Source: Streptomyces formicae (lineage in GTDB: Bacteria > Actinomycetota > Actinomycetes > Streptomycetales > Streptomycetaceae). Taken from it: DNA of 64,000 bases. Positions 49,871 through 60,262 of the stretch are shown here, one piece after another. The DNA is taken from contig NZ_CP022685.1 of assembly GCF_002556545.1 (NCBI RefSeq), positions 806,001-870,000 on the forward strand, given 5' to 3'. Position numbers and translations under genes: made by a program. Every line of letters starts with the position of its first letter. Position 1 is the stretch's first letter. The notes under the pieces are model-generated. The model ran no database searches, was not told the origin of the DNA, and saw only the letters and a program-made list of their open reading frames with translations.

Positions 49871-51604
49871 GTGCTGATCAAACTCGCGTTACACCGCCTG
49901 GCGCCCCACCGCTCGGCGGTGTCGCTGACCGTCCTGCTCCAAGTCGCCCAGACCGGCGCCCTGTTGTGGCTGCCCGCCCTCAACGCCGTGATCATCGACG
50001 AGGGAGTGGTGCGCGGCGACACGGGAGTGATCGTTCGGGTCGGCGGTCAGATGCTGGCCCTCACGCTGGTCCAGGTCCTGTGCGCGCTCGGCGCCCTGCA
50101 CTTCGGCGCGCGCACGGCGCTGGCCGTGGGGCGCGATCTGCGGGAGGACGTCTTCGCCCACGTGCAGCGCCTGTCCGTGCACCAGGTGGCCAGGTTCGGC
50201 ACGCCGTCGCTGGTCAACAGGACCACCAACGACGTACTCAACGTCCAGACGCTCCTGCTCACCGTTCTCACCCTGCTGGTCACCGCGCCGCTGATGTGCG
50301 CGGGCGGCGTGATCATGGCGTTCGGCCAGGACGTGCCGCTCTCCTCGGTCCTGCTGCTCCTGGTCCCCGTCCTCGCGGTGCAGGCCGCGCTGGTCCTGCG
50401 GCGGCTGCGTCCTCTGGTCCGGTCCCTCCAGGAACTCGTCGACGACGTCACGCGCACGCTCCGGGAGCAGATCACCGGAGTGCGCGTCGTGCGGGCCTTC
50501 GTGCGGGACGCCTACGAGCAGCGGCGCTTCGCACGGTCCAACGACAACCTCACCGACATCGCGACCCGGGTGGGCAGGATGACCACGCTGCTCCTTCCGC
50601 TGGGAGCGACGACGGTGAATCTGTTCGGCGTCGCGGTGGTGTGGCTGAGCGCGCCCCGGATCGAGGACGGCAGCATGCGGATCGGGGCGCTGACCGCGCT
50701 GATCACCTATCTCACGCTGATCCTCACGTCGGTGATGACCGTGACCGGCCTGTTCATGGTGCTGCCGCGCGGCGAGGTGAGTGCGGAGCGCATCGCCGAC
50801 GTGCTGGGCACGGAACCGGAGATCGGGCCGCCGGCCCGGGCGGCGGCCCGGCCGTCCCGGCCCTGCCGGGTGGAGTGGCGCGGGGTGGAGCTCAGATATC
50901 CGGGCGCGGAGGTACCGGTGCTGAGCGCTCTCGCCCTGACGGCGGAGCCGGGCGCGGTCACCGCGGTCATCGGCCCGACGGGCAGCGGCAAGACCACCCT
51001 GCTCGGCCTGGTCCCGCGCCTGTTCGACGTCACGGCGGGGACGGTGCGCGTCGGCGGCCAGGACGTGCGCGACCTGGATCCGGCGGTCCTCACCCGCACG
51101 GTGGGGATGGTCCCGCAGAAGGCGTACCTCTTCTCCGGGACGGTCGCCTCCAACCTCCGGTACGGCAGGCCGGACGCGTCCGACGACGACCTGTGGCGGG
51201 CCCTCGAGGTCGCGCAGGCCCGTGACTTCGTGGCACGGATGCCGGGTCGGCTGCGGGCGCCGATCACCCAGGGCGGCGGCAACGTCTCCGGTGGGCAGCG
51301 CCAGCGCCTCGCGATCGCCAGAACGCTGGTCGCCGCTCCCGACGTCTACCTCTTCGACGACGCGTTCTCGGCGCTCGACCAGAGCACCGAGGCCGCGCTG
51401 CGGGCGGCGCTCGCCGAGGAGACGGCCGACGCCACCGTCGTCATGGTGGCGCAGCGCGTGAGCAGCGTGCGCGGCGCGGACCGCATCGTCGTCCTCGACG
51501 ACGGCCGGGTCGTCGGCACCGGCTCCCACGAGGAGCTGTGCGAGAGCAGCCCGACCTACCGGGCGATTGTGCGCTCCCAGTCGCCGAGCGGAGTCGTCGC
51601 ATGA
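49871..51604 (+). CDS. ABC exporter half-transporter, degenerate-site subunit
   Basis: Predicted membrane exporter subunit of 577 residues: six transmembrane helices, then an ATPase with GPTGSGKTT, a canonical signature NVSGGQRQR and a Walker B reading YLFDDAFSALD, where the catalytic Glu is replaced by Asp. This pairs with the downstream subunit, which has a normal Walker B but an altered signature, as in heterodimeric exporters (TmrAB type). The GTG start at 49871 is followed by TTA as codon 7 (49889-49891), so production should depend on bldA. The stop overlaps the next start (ATGA). Confidence 0.93.
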   Translation: MLIKLALHRLAPHRSAVSLTVLLQVAQTGALLWLPALNAVIIDEGVVRGDTGVIVRVGGQMLALTLVQVLCALGALHFGARTALAVGRDLREDVFAHVQRLSVHQVARFGTPSLVNRTTNDVLNVQTLLLTVLTLLVTAPLMCAGGVIMAFGQDVPLSSVLLLLVPVLAVQAALVLRRLRPLVRSLQELVDDVTRTLREQITGVRVVRAFVRDAYEQRRFARSNDNLTDIATRVGRMTTLLLPLGATTVNLFGVAVVWLSAPRIEDGSMRIGALTALITYLTLILTSVMTVTGLFMVLPRGEVSAERIADVLGTEPEIGPPARAAARPSRPCRVEWRGVELRYPGAEVPVLSALALTAEPGAVTAVIGPTGSGKTTLLGLVPRLFDVTAGTVRVGGQDVRDLDPAVLTRTVGMVPQKAYLFSGTVASNLRYGRPDASDDDLWRALEVAQARDFVARMPGRLRAPITQGGGNVSGGQRQRLAIARTLVAAPDVYLFDDAFSALDQSTEAALRAALAEETADATVVMVAQRVSSVRGADRIVVLDDGRVVGTGSHEELCESSPTYRAIVRSQSPSGVVA

Positions 51605-53523
51605 GGTGGCCGCGGCGCACGGCGGCCGCCGAGCAGCAGGAGGCGCCGGCGCGGGCGGCCGACTTCCAGGGCGCGGCTCGCCGCCTGCTGCGCCGCGTAC
51701 GACGCCAACGCGCCCTCTTCTACGGCATGTTGGCGCTCGGCACGACCAGCGTGACGCTCAATGTGGCCGGGCCCAAGGTCCTCGCGCACGCCACCGACCT
51801 GGTCGTGGCGGGTCTCGTCGGGCGGCGGCTGCCGGAGGGGACGAGCAGGGCGGACGCCGTCGGGCGGCTGCGCGAGCAGGGCGACGACGGGCTCGCCGAC
51901 ATGCTGGGCGCGGTGGACGTCGTGCCGGGGCACGGCATCGACCAGGGCGCTCTCGCGGCGACCCTGAGCCTCGCCGTCGCCGTGTACGCCCTCTCCGGTC
52001 TGTGCTGGATCGCGCAGGGGCGGGTGACGACCCGGGTGGTCCAGCGCACGGTCCGCGCCCTGCGCCAGGACGTGGCGGAGAAGCTGTCCCGGCTGCCGCT
52101 CTCCCACTTCGACCGCCAGCCGCGCGGCGAGATCCTGAGCCGCGCGACGAACGACATCGACAACATCGCGCAGACGCTCCAGCAGACGATCAGCCAGCTC
52201 ACCAACTCGCTGCTCCTGGTGGTCGGCGTGCTCGGCATGATGTTCTGGATCTCGCCGCCGCTGGCCCTGGTCGCGCTGGTCACGGTGCCGCTCACCTTCG
52301 CGGTGACCGCGCTGATCGCCCGGCGCGCCAAGCCGCACTTCGTGCGCCAGTGGAGCCGTACGGGCCGGCTCACCTCGCAGGTCGAGGAGGAGTACACGGC
52401 GCACGACCTGGTGCTGCTGCACGGGCGTCAGCAGGCGTCCGCCGATGAGTTCGCCCGGCACAACGAGGAGCTGTTCCAGGCCGGTTACCGGGCGCAGTTC
52501 CTGAGCGGCGCCATCCAGCCCGCCCTCACCTTCATGGGCAACCTCGGCTATGTGCTGGTGGCGGTGGCCAGCGGCATCCGGGTCGCGTCGGGTGCCCTGT
52601 CGATCGGTGACGCCCAGGCGTTCGTGCAGTACTCGCGGCAGTTCGGCGGCCCGCTGACCAACGCGGCCAGCGTCGCCAACCTGGCGCAGTCCTGCGCGGT
52701 CTCGGCGGAGCGCGTCTTCGCCCTCCTCGACGCCCCGGAAGTGCGCCGGACCCCCACGACCTCCCGGCCGAACGGGGCCCAGGAGGCGCAACCGCCGGTC
52801 GGGCGGCTGGACTTCGAGGACGTGTCCTTCCGGTACACGCCCGAGGAGCCGCTCATCGAGGGCCTGTCCTTGTCGGTCGAACCGGGACAGCAGGTGGCCG
52901 TCGTCGGCCCGACGGGAGCGGGGAAGACGACTCTGGTCAACCTCCTGCCGCGGTTCTACGACGTCACCAAGGGCCGCATCCTGCTCGACGGCGTGGACAT
53001 CGCCGAGCTGCCGCACGAGGAACTCCGGCGCGCGATCGGCATGGTGCCCCAGGACGCGTGGCTGTTCGCGGGCACCATCGCCGACAACATCGCGTACGGC
53101 AGGGAGGGCGCGACACGCACCGAGGTGGCGGAGGCGGCGCGGGCGGCCCACGCCGACCACTTCGTCCGCACGCTGCCGGACGGCTACGACACCCTGCTCG
53201 GTGACGGCGGTGCGGGGGTCAGCGCCGGTGAGCGGCAGCTCATCACCATCGCCCGCGCCTTCCTCGCCGACCCGCTGCTCCTCGTGCTCGACGAGGCGAC
53301 CAGCTCCGTGGACACGCACACCGAGGCCCTGGTGCAGCAGGCGATGGCGCGGCTGAGCGAGGGCCGCACGAGCATCGTCATCGCCCACCGCCTCGCGACG
53401 GTGCGCGACGCCGACGTGATCGTGGTCCTCGACCGGGGCAGCGTCGTGGAACAGGGCACGCACGCCCAACTGCTGGCCGCGGAAGGGGCGTACGCGCGGT
53501 TGTGCGCGGCGCAGCTGCGGTGA
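51601..53523 (+). CDS. ABC exporter half-transporter, catalytic-site subunit
   Basis: Predicted partner subunit of 640 residues. It has a longer first periplasmic loop region (about 75-130), six transmembrane helices and an ATPase with GPTGAGKTT, LLLVLDEATSSVD (normal catalytic Glu) and an aberrant signature GVSAGERQ. Combined with the canonical SGGQ of its partner, one consensus and one degenerate ATP site result. Its ATG overlaps the upstream TGA. The substrate is unknown; multidrug or lipid-like compounds are usual for this class, and the carotenoid oxygenase product is a possible cargo by position only. Confidence 0.93.
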   Translation: MRWPRRTAAAEQQEAPARAADFQGAARRLLRRVRRQRALFYGMLALGTTSVTLNVAGPKVLAHATDLVVAGLVGRRLPEGTSRADAVGRLREQGDDGLADMLGAVDVVPGHGIDQGALAATLSLAVAVYALSGLCWIAQGRVTTRVVQRTVRALRQDVAEKLSRLPLSHFDRQPRGEILSRATNDIDNIAQTLQQTISQLTNSLLLVVGVLGMMFWISPPLALVALVTVPLTFAVTALIARRAKPHFVRQWSRTGRLTSQVEEEYTAHDLVLLHGRQQASADEFARHNEELFQAGYRAQFLSGAIQPALTFMGNLGYVLVAVASGIRVASGALSIGDAQAFVQYSRQFGGPLTNAASVANLAQSCAVSAERVFALLDAPEVRRTPTTSRPNGAQEAQPPVGRLDFEDVSFRYTPEEPLIEGLSLSVEPGQQVAVVGPTGAGKTTLVNLLPRFYDVTKGRILLDGVDIAELPHEELRRAIGMVPQDAWLFAGTIADNIAYGREGATRTEVAEAARAAHADHFVRTLPDGYDTLLGDGGAGVSAGERQLITIARAFLADPLLLVLDEATSSVDTHTEALVQQAMARLSEGRTSIVIAHRLATVRDADVIVVLDRGSVVEQGTHAQLLAAEGAYARLCAAQLR

Positions 53524-53534
53524 GGGCCGCGATC

Positions 53535-54320
53535 TCACCCCCCGGCGAGCGCGTCGCCCGGGGAACGGTCCCGCTCCGCGGCGAGCACCGTCTCCACCAC
53601 ATCGGCCGCCGCGGGTGCCCCGCCCGCGGCGGCACAGGCGCGGCGCATGCGGTCGATCCCGGCCCTGACCGCCGTGTCCGAGGCCACCGACGCCACGGCG
53701 GCCCGGAGCACGTCCGCGGTGAGGTCCGCGCCCACCAGCCACCGCCCCAGGGCGAGTTCCTCGACCCGCCGGGCGTTCGCCTCCTGTTCGGGACGCTCGG
53801 GCACCACGACGAGGGGCACTCCCGCGTGCACCGATTCCATGACGGAGTTCATGCCGCCGTGCGAGACGAAGGCGGTGGCGCGGCGCAGGACCGCACGCTG
53901 GGGGAAGTACGGTCGCACGTCGAACTCCGGGGGCAATGGGCCCAGTTCGGCGGGGTCGATGTGTTCGCCGGTGGCCATGGCGACGCGCTGTCCGGTGTCG
54001 GCGAACGCGTCCCTGCACAGGGCGAAGAAACCGGGGCGTCGGGAGGCGGTGCCGAGCGAGACGTAGACCAGCGGCTCGTCATCGGCCGCGGCGCACACGT
54101 CGGCATCGGGGGCCACCTCTCCTTCCGCGTCGAGTGAAGGGCCGACGAAGTGGTAGCCGTCGTCGAACGTCTCGGCCGCGAACTGGAACTCACGGGGGAC
54201 GAACACCACGTTCACCTCGGCGGGCGGGCCCGACATCAGGACGGAGGCCATGCTCACGCCGTAGGTGGTGGCACGTCGGCGCAGCCTCGCGAGCACCGGC
54301 CGCAGGGTGGCCCTGTCGGG
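53535..54320 (-). pseudogene. C-terminal half of a macrolide-type glycosyltransferase
   Basis: About 260 residues similar to the C-terminal half of UDP-sugar-dependent macrolide glycosyltransferases (OleD/Mgt group, normally about 400). It contains VNVVFVPREFQF, VYVSLGTASRRPGFF and the donor-binding FVSHGGMNSVMES with VVPERPEQEANA. The acceptor-binding N-terminal domain is absent. Upstream of about 54320 the sequence no longer fits the family and runs into the tail of an opposite-strand hydrolase. A functional short protein is unlikely. Confidence 0.82.
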
Positions 54321-54360
54321 GCCCTGCGCGCCGGGCACCAGACCCGCGCGCTGGGTGTGG

Positions 54361-54528
54361 CTGTTGCCCGCGCCTCCCGCGCACGCCCGGTGGCTCGCCG
54401 GGACCCTGCCCGGCGCCCGGCTCGCTCACATACCCGGAATGGGGCATCTGTTGCATCCGGCGGTCACCGCCCGGCTGGCCGGGGAGATCCTGGCGCACAC
54501 GGCCGCCGCCTCTGGCGCGGCCCGGTGA
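54361..54528 (+). pseudogene. C-terminal remnant of an alpha/beta hydrolase
   Basis: The plus strand encodes PAHARWLAGTLPGARLAHIP then GMGHLLHP and a final helix ending in AASGAAR before the TGA. This is the usual last strand, catalytic His (GMGH) and terminal helix of alpha/beta hydrolases. The nucleophile half is missing. It abuts the truncated glycosyltransferase on the other strand. Confidence 0.7.
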
Positions 54529-54603
54529 GCCTCCCCCCGGCGAGTCATATCGTCGAACGGGGGCCCGGTACCTGGCTGCGGCCCCCATGGGCAAGGATGT
54601 CGG

Positions 54604-56676
54604 CTATCGGCCGCCACGGCTGCGCACCAGCAGGTACAGGAAGTACGGCGTGCCGATCACGGCCGTCATGAGGCCCGCGCCGAGCTGGGCCGGGGCGATC
54701 ACCGTGCGGCCCACCAGGTCGGCGGTGCACACCAGGATCGCGCCCAGGAGGACGGCGACCGGGACCACCCGGGTGTGCTGACGGCCGACGAGGGCGCGGG
54801 CCGCGTGCGGTGCGACCAGGCCGACGAAGCCGATCGTGCCCGCGGCGGCGACGGCGGTGGCGCTCAGCAGGACGCTGAGGACGAGGAAGCCGAGGCGGCC
54901 CCGGCTCAGGTTCAGGCCGAGCAGTCTCGGGGTGTCCTCGTCCAGGGAGACCAGGTCGAGTTCGGTGCGCCGGGTGAACGCGACGGCCACGCCCACGGCG
55001 AGGACGATCGCGAGGGGCACCACGTCGGGCAGGGTGCGCCCGTAGGTCGAGCCCGCGAGCCAGGTGATCGCCTTCGTCGCGTTGAACGGGTCGGTGAGGA
55101 TGATCAGCATGCTGATGACCGCGGCCGATCCGGTGGCGAGGCCGAAGCCGACCAGGACGAGCCGGTTCTGCTGGAAGCCGCCCCGTGCCGCGAGCCCGAA
55201 GACGATGACCGAGCCGATCGCGGCACCGGCGAACGCGCCTCCCGCGAGGGTCCACGACCCGGCCGTGGGCACGGTCGTCACGAGCAGGACGGCCCCCGCA
55301 GCGGCGGCGTTGGTGACGCCGAGAACGCCCGGTTCGGCCAGGGGGTTGCGCGTCACGGCCTGGATGAGGGTGCCCGCGAGGGCGAGGGCCCCGCCCGCGA
55401 GGAGGGCCGCGGTGACGCGCGGCACGCGGGTGTCGAGGACGAAGGAGACGGTCTGCCCCGCCCTGCCCTGCGCCCAGTTGACGACGTCGCCGAGGAGCAG
55501 CTTGCTGTCGCCGATGAGTACGGCGGCGATCATCAGGCCGATCAGGACGGCCACCAGGGCGACGGTCGTGACGACGAAGGCGCCGCGGCTGCGGATGCGC
55601 AGCCGGTCGGCGGGTGCGGCGCCCGCCGTGTCCTTGGCGCGCGCGGCCATGGTGACCAGGAAGACGGCGCCGACCAGGCTGGTGACGACGCCGGTCGGCA
55701 CCGCGACCGCCGTGTCCGAGGGGACGACGGCACGCAACAGCACGTCGGAGCCGAGCACCAGGGCCGCGCCGGTCAGGCCCGCGAACGGCAGCCGGGCACG
55801 CGAGCGCGTGAAGGCGCGGAACCTGCGGGCGAGCGGGCGTACGAGGGCGGGGGCGCACAGGCCGACGAAGCCGACGGGCCCGGCGAGGGTGACGGCGGCG
55901 GCGGAGAGCAGCGCGGCGAGCACGACGGCGATGACGCGGGTGGAGCGCACGGGCACGCCGACGCCGTGCGCGGCGTCGTCGCCGAGGGCCAGCGCGTCGA
56001 CCCTGCGGGCGAGCAGGATCAGGCCGACGAGGCCGATGACGGCGATCGGCAGCATCTGCAGGACGCCGTCGAAGCCGTTCTGCGCGATGCTGCCCTGGTT
56101 CCACTTGTAGAGGCCCTCGGTCTCCTGCGGGAACAGCAGGAGCAGCCCTTCGGTGACGGCGAGCAGTCCGAGGGTCAGGGCGCTGCCCGCCAGCACGAGG
56201 CGGACGGTGCCCGCGCCGAGGCCGGACAGGCCGAGGACCACGGCCGCCGCAGCGAGGCCGCCGACGAAGGCGATGCCGGAGGAGGCGAGGAAGGGCAGCG
56301 AGACGCCGGTGGCGGCGGCCACGCCGAGCGCGAGGTAGGAGCCCGCGTTGACAGCGAGGGTGTCGGGCGATGCCAGGACGTTGCGGCTGACCGCCTGGAG
56401 GGCGGCGCCCGCGATGCCGAGCACGGCGCCGACGAGCAGTCCTGCGGTCATCCTCGGCAGCCGGGAGGCGACGACGACGGACGCGTCGGACGTGTCGGCG
56501 CTGCCGGTGAACGCCTTCCATATCTCTGCGGGGCCGACGGCGGCGGTGCCCTGGGTGATGTCGACGACCGCGAGCGCGGCGACGAGAAGGAGCAGTGCGG
56601 CCGTCACCGCGGCCGCGCCCGTACGGGATGCGGCTGTCGCGGGACGGGTGGCGGGGGTGGTTGCGGTGACGGCCAT
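54604..56676 (-). CDS. Fused FecCD-type siderophore permease (two permease halves)
   Basis: Predicted inner-membrane permease of 690 residues made of two FecCD halves in one chain, as in FhuB. Each half has about ten hydrophobic segments, the SRLPRMTAGLLVGA/TRVPRVTAALLAGG entry motif, ALQAVSRN/LIQAVTRN and the coupling GFVGL(C/V)AP(A/H) loop that contacts the ATPase. The ATG at 56676 is four bases after the stop of the binding-protein gene. It is the last gene of the iron uptake operon and converges on the hydrolase remnant. Its neighbours imply a ferric siderophore as substrate. Confidence 0.94.
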   Translation of the reverse strand: MAVTATTPATRPATAASRTGAAAVTAALLLLVAALAVVDITQGTAAVGPAEIWKAFTGSADTSDASVVVASRLPRMTAGLLVGAVLGIAGAALQAVSRNVLASPDTLAVNAGSYLALGVAAATGVSLPFLASSGIAFVGGLAAAAVVLGLSGLGAGTVRLVLAGSALTLGLLAVTEGLLLLFPQETEGLYKWNQGSIAQNGFDGVLQMLPIAVIGLVGLILLARRVDALALGDDAAHGVGVPVRSTRVIAVVLAALLSAAAVTLAGPVGFVGLCAPALVRPLARRFRAFTRSRARLPFAGLTGAALVLGSDVLLRAVVPSDTAVAVPTGVVTSLVGAVFLVTMAARAKDTAGAAPADRLRIRSRGAFVVTTVALVAVLIGLMIAAVLIGDSKLLLGDVVNWAQGRAGQTVSFVLDTRVPRVTAALLAGGALALAGTLIQAVTRNPLAEPGVLGVTNAAAAGAVLLVTTVPTAGSWTLAGGAFAGAAIGSVIVFGLAARGGFQQNRLVLVGFGLATGSAAVISMLIILTDPFNATKAITWLAGSTYGRTLPDVVPLAIVLAVGVAVAFTRRTELDLVSLDEDTPRLLGLNLSRGRLGFLVLSVLLSATAVAAAGTIGFVGLVAPHAARALVGRQHTRVVPVAVLLGAILVCTADLVGRTVIAPAQLGAGLMTAVIGTPYFLYLLVRSRGGR

Positions 56677-56680
56677 GGTG

Positions 56681-57663
56681 CTACTTCTTCAGCGCCTCTA
56701 CGACGGAGTCGACGTACTGGTTCATCGACGCGGTGCCACCGAACATCCAGATGCCGTCGGGCAGCCGGTGCACGTTGTCCTTCTTGACGAAGGGCAGCGA
56801 CGTCCACACCTTGTCCTTCTTGAGGACTCCGGTGAACGGGTTGCTGCCCTTGTCGCCGTCGTTGCCGATGTAGGCGAAGTGCACGTCCTCGTCGAGCTTG
56901 GTGAGGCCCTCGACGTCGGTGGCACCGAGGCCGTACGCCTTGTCGCCCTTGACCGACCAGTCGTTCTCGAGCCCGAGCTTCTCGTTGACCGCGCCGATCA
57001 GGGAGCCGCTGGTGTACGGCCGGATCGAGGTCTGGTTGCCCGTGACGTAGCCGTCGGCGAAGGCGTACTTCGCGCCGCCGCGACCGGCGTCCGCGAGCTT
57101 CTTCCTGCCCTCGGCGAGCTTCGCCTCGAAGTCCTTCTTGAGCTTCGTGGCCTGCTCGGTGGTGCCGGTGGCCTCGGCGAGGAGGTCGAGGTTCTTCGTC
57201 ATCTGGCCGATCGGGTCACCGGCGTCGGAGGGACGCAGGTTGAGGACCGGGGCGATGTCGCGCAGCTGCTTCACGGCGGCCGCGGGCAGGTCGGTGGTCG
57301 CGATGATGAGGTCGGGCTTCAGGGACGCGATGGTGTCCATGCTCGGCTCGCCGCGCGTGCCGATGTCCTTGGCGTCGTTCTTCAGCGGGGCGGCGGTGTC
57401 CCACGTCTTGTAGCCCTTGACGTCGGCGACGCCGGTCGGGGCGACACCCAGCGATATCAGGCTCTCGACGGCGTTCCACTCGGTGCCGACGACCTTCTTG
57501 GCCGGGCCGTTCTTCAGCGTCACCTTCGCGCCGGTGCCGTCGGTGAGCGTGATCGCATCGGCGTTCTTCTTGGCGTTGTCGTCGGCGGCCGGCTCGGTGG
57601 TGCCGCAGGACGTCAGGGCGAGGGCCGCCGCGGTGGCGGTCGCCGCGGTGATCAGGAGGCGTC

Positions 57664-57667
<4 letters not shown>
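56681..57667 (-). CDS. Siderophore-binding lipoprotein
   Basis: Predicted extracellular ferric-siderophore receptor of 328 residues anchored through the lipobox LTSC (Cys21). After a short linker comes a FecB/FepB-like type III binding fold with VVGTEWNAVESLISLGVAPTGVA, the paired IGTRGEPSMDTIASLKPDLII motif and a C-terminal helix. Its ATG overlaps the ATPase stop (ATGA), and the fused permease follows after four bases. The siderophore type cannot be read from sequence; similar Streptomyces proteins bind hydroxamates or ferri-catechols. Confidence 0.94.
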
Positions 57668-58524
<857 letters not shown>

Positions 58525-58531
58525 GTCGCAG

Positions 58532-58546
58532 AGGTTAGCCTAACCT
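58532..58546. promoter_or_regulatory. Iron box (DmdR/IdeR/DtxR operator)
   Basis: AGGTTAGCCTAACCT is a perfect 7-1-7 palindrome matching the core of the actinobacterial iron box. It lies immediately upstream of the GTG of the siderophore ATPase, so iron-bound DmdR should shut off the operon. Confidence 0.93.
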
Positions 58547-58613
58547 TACAACCGAGCGAAACAGACCCCCACGTACTTGCCGCAAGCCACAATTCGGCCA
58601 GGCCGCGCCTCCG

Positions 58614-59444
58614 TCAGACGACGTCGTCGAACTCGCAGTAGACGACGGTGCAGTCGTCGCCCGCCTTGTACCTCGGCCAGCGCACCCCCTCCGGGTCGCC
58701 CGCCTCCGCCTCGCGCACCCGCCTGACCAGTTCGCCCGTGCCCTTGTCCGCCAGGAGGTCGAGGGTCTCGCCCCAGCCGGTGACGCCGTAGTCCTCGACG
58801 AGACAGGACGCGCCGTCGCTCATGACCGCGGCGCGGGTGACCCCTTCGCGCGGGACCGAACCCGTCAGCGCGTGGTACGCCGCCTCCGGCGCGGAGCCCG
58901 CCACCCAGTAGCCGTCGGCCACGTTGCGGTGCGGACGCTGGGCGGCCACCAGGGCGCTCACCGCGCGGCGGTGTTCCTCGGTGCCGATGCGCTGGTCGAG
59001 CGTCGCCTTGTGCTCCTCCTGCGCGAAGTCGTCGGCACGGTGATCGGAGAGGACCCGAAGACCCGCCGGACCTTCGAGGAGCATGACGGAGTCGAAGAGG
59101 GAGAGGTGGTCGACGGTGTCCGGGCCCTCGCGCAGGAGCGCTATCGAGGACGAAGGGGTGCCCGGGTGGGCGAGGTCGCAGGTGTCGCGGTGGAGCCCGG
59201 CGACCCTGCTGATGGCCTCGGCCGCGCAGTCGGCGAGCGGATGGTGGGGGCGCGAGGTCGCCGCGTGCAGCAGATACGTGCTGAGGCGGGCCACGTACCA
59301 GGGGGTGCCGTGCACACACCCGCTGCCCAGTTCGGGCGGTGACGAGAGCCCGTCCACCACGAGGGCCACGTGCGGATTGACGGCCAGGAAGTCCTCGTTG
59401 GGCTTCAGCGCCGATCCCGCGGTGGACAGGAATGAGGTACGCAT
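58614..59444 (-). CDS. PP2C-like serine/threonine phosphatase domain protein
   Basis: 276 residues with the scattered metal-binding motifs of PP2C phosphatases: NEDFLAV near the start, LVVDGLS, VMSDGAS and GDDCTVVY near the end, giving the usual set of Asp residues. No membrane or sensor domain is attached. AAGGAGG precedes the ATG at 59444. A 14-base tandem repeat just upstream duplicates part of the translation start region. The gene follows a GntR regulator in the same direction after 42 bases, so the two may be co-transcribed. The substrate kinase is unknown. Confidence 0.85.
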   Translation of the reverse strand: MRTSFLSTAGSALKPNEDFLAVNPHVALVVDGLSSPPELGSGCVHGTPWYVARLSTYLLHAATSRPHHPLADCAAEAISRVAGLHRDTCDLAHPGTPSSSIALLREGPDTVDHLSLFDSVMLLEGPAGLRVLSDHRADDFAQEEHKATLDQRIGTEEHRRAVSALVAAQRPHRNVADGYWVAGSAPEAAYHALTGSVPREGVTRAAVMSDGASCLVEDYGVTGWGETLDLLADKGTGELVRRVREAEAGDPEGVRWPRYKAGDDCTVVYCEFDDVV

Positions 59445-59449
59445 GCCCC

Positions 59450-59477
59450 TCCTTGTGCGTATGTCCTTGTGCGTATG
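59450..59477. repeat. Exact 14-base tandem duplication upstream of PP2C gene
   Basis: TCCTTGTGCGTATG occurs twice in direct succession. On the minus strand this repeats ACAAGGA, the first part of the AAGGAGG ribosome site of the phosphatase gene. Confidence 0.9.
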
Positions 59478-59486
59478 GACAGGTGG

Positions 59487-60218
59487 TCAGCCGTGCTCGA
59501 CGTCGAAGGTCACGGTGAGCGAGTACCGCTCGCCCGCGTACCGGGACTCGGTGGATTCCAGTGGATCGCCGTGCTGGTCGAGGATGAGCCGACGCTCCAC
59601 CAGGAGCGCCGTTCCCCGTGCCAGGCCCAGGAGTTCGGCGTCCTCGTTCGTCGCACTGTCCGCGCTGAGGACGGCGTGCCCGAAGGACGGGGTGTGTCCC
59701 AGGTCCACGAGCGCCTCGTGCAGGGACCCGGTGGCGAGATCGCGTTCCAGGAGCGCGGCGACGGCCACGGGGAAGGCCGACCGCTCGCGCGCCACCGGCG
59801 TGCCGTCCGCGAGCCTGACCCGTTCGACGGCGACCACCTCCGTGCCCGTCGCCAGGCGCAGTTGTTCGGCCTCGGCCGCGGTGGCCACGCGCCGTTCGCG
59901 GGCGACGACCTCGGAGGACGGCAGCCTGCCCTGGCGCCGCATCTCCTCACTGAACCGGACCAGGCTGTCGGCCCTGCGGCCGCTGGGCGGCGGCGCCACG
60001 AACGTCCCCCGGCCGCTCTCGCGGTACACGAGTCCGTCGGCGACCAGGCGCAGGACCGCGGAGCGCGCGGTCATCCTGCTGACCTCGAACTCCCGCGCCA
60101 GTTCGGTCTCCGAGGGCAGCGGCGCGTGCGGCTGGAGGCCCGCGATGCGTCGTCGCAGGGCCTGTTCGATGGTGTGGTAGCGGGGGGCGAAGTCGGGCTG
60201 CGTTCCGCGGGTGGGCAT
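59487..60218 (-). CDS. GntR-family regulator with UTRA effector domain (HutC type)
   Basis: Predicted repressor of 243 residues: an N-terminal GntR winged helix (PLPSETELAREFEVSRMTARS, SGRGTFV) and a C-terminal UTRA ligand domain (about 85-240; VERVRLADGTPVARERSAFP, LVERRLILDQHGDPLESTESRYAGERYSL). UTRA members usually sense sugars or small carboxylates. It lies just after galU in the same orientation and before the PP2C gene. The GTCTA-N6-TAGAC palindrome in the galE promoter (62428-62443) has the shape of HutC-type sites and is the most likely local target. Confidence 0.92.
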   Translation of the reverse strand: MPTRGTQPDFAPRYHTIEQALRRRIAGLQPHAPLPSETELAREFEVSRMTARSAVLRLVADGLVYRESGRGTFVAPPPSGRRADSLVRFSEEMRRQGRLPSSEVVARERRVATAAEAEQLRLATGTEVVAVERVRLADGTPVARERSAFPVAVAALLERDLATGSLHEALVDLGHTPSFGHAVLSADSATNEDAELLGLARGTALLVERRLILDQHGDPLESTESRYAGERYSLTVTFDVEHG

Positions 60219-60262
60219 GCGCGCATCCTAGTGAGCGGTCGACGGGATGTCCGTTGCCTCCC

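Noticed and set aside
41199..54528. A simple inversion between the two gene-decay scars
   Set aside because: Mentally inverting the segment brings permease N-side to glycosyltransferase N-side and restores neither gene, so independent deletions or insertions fit better.
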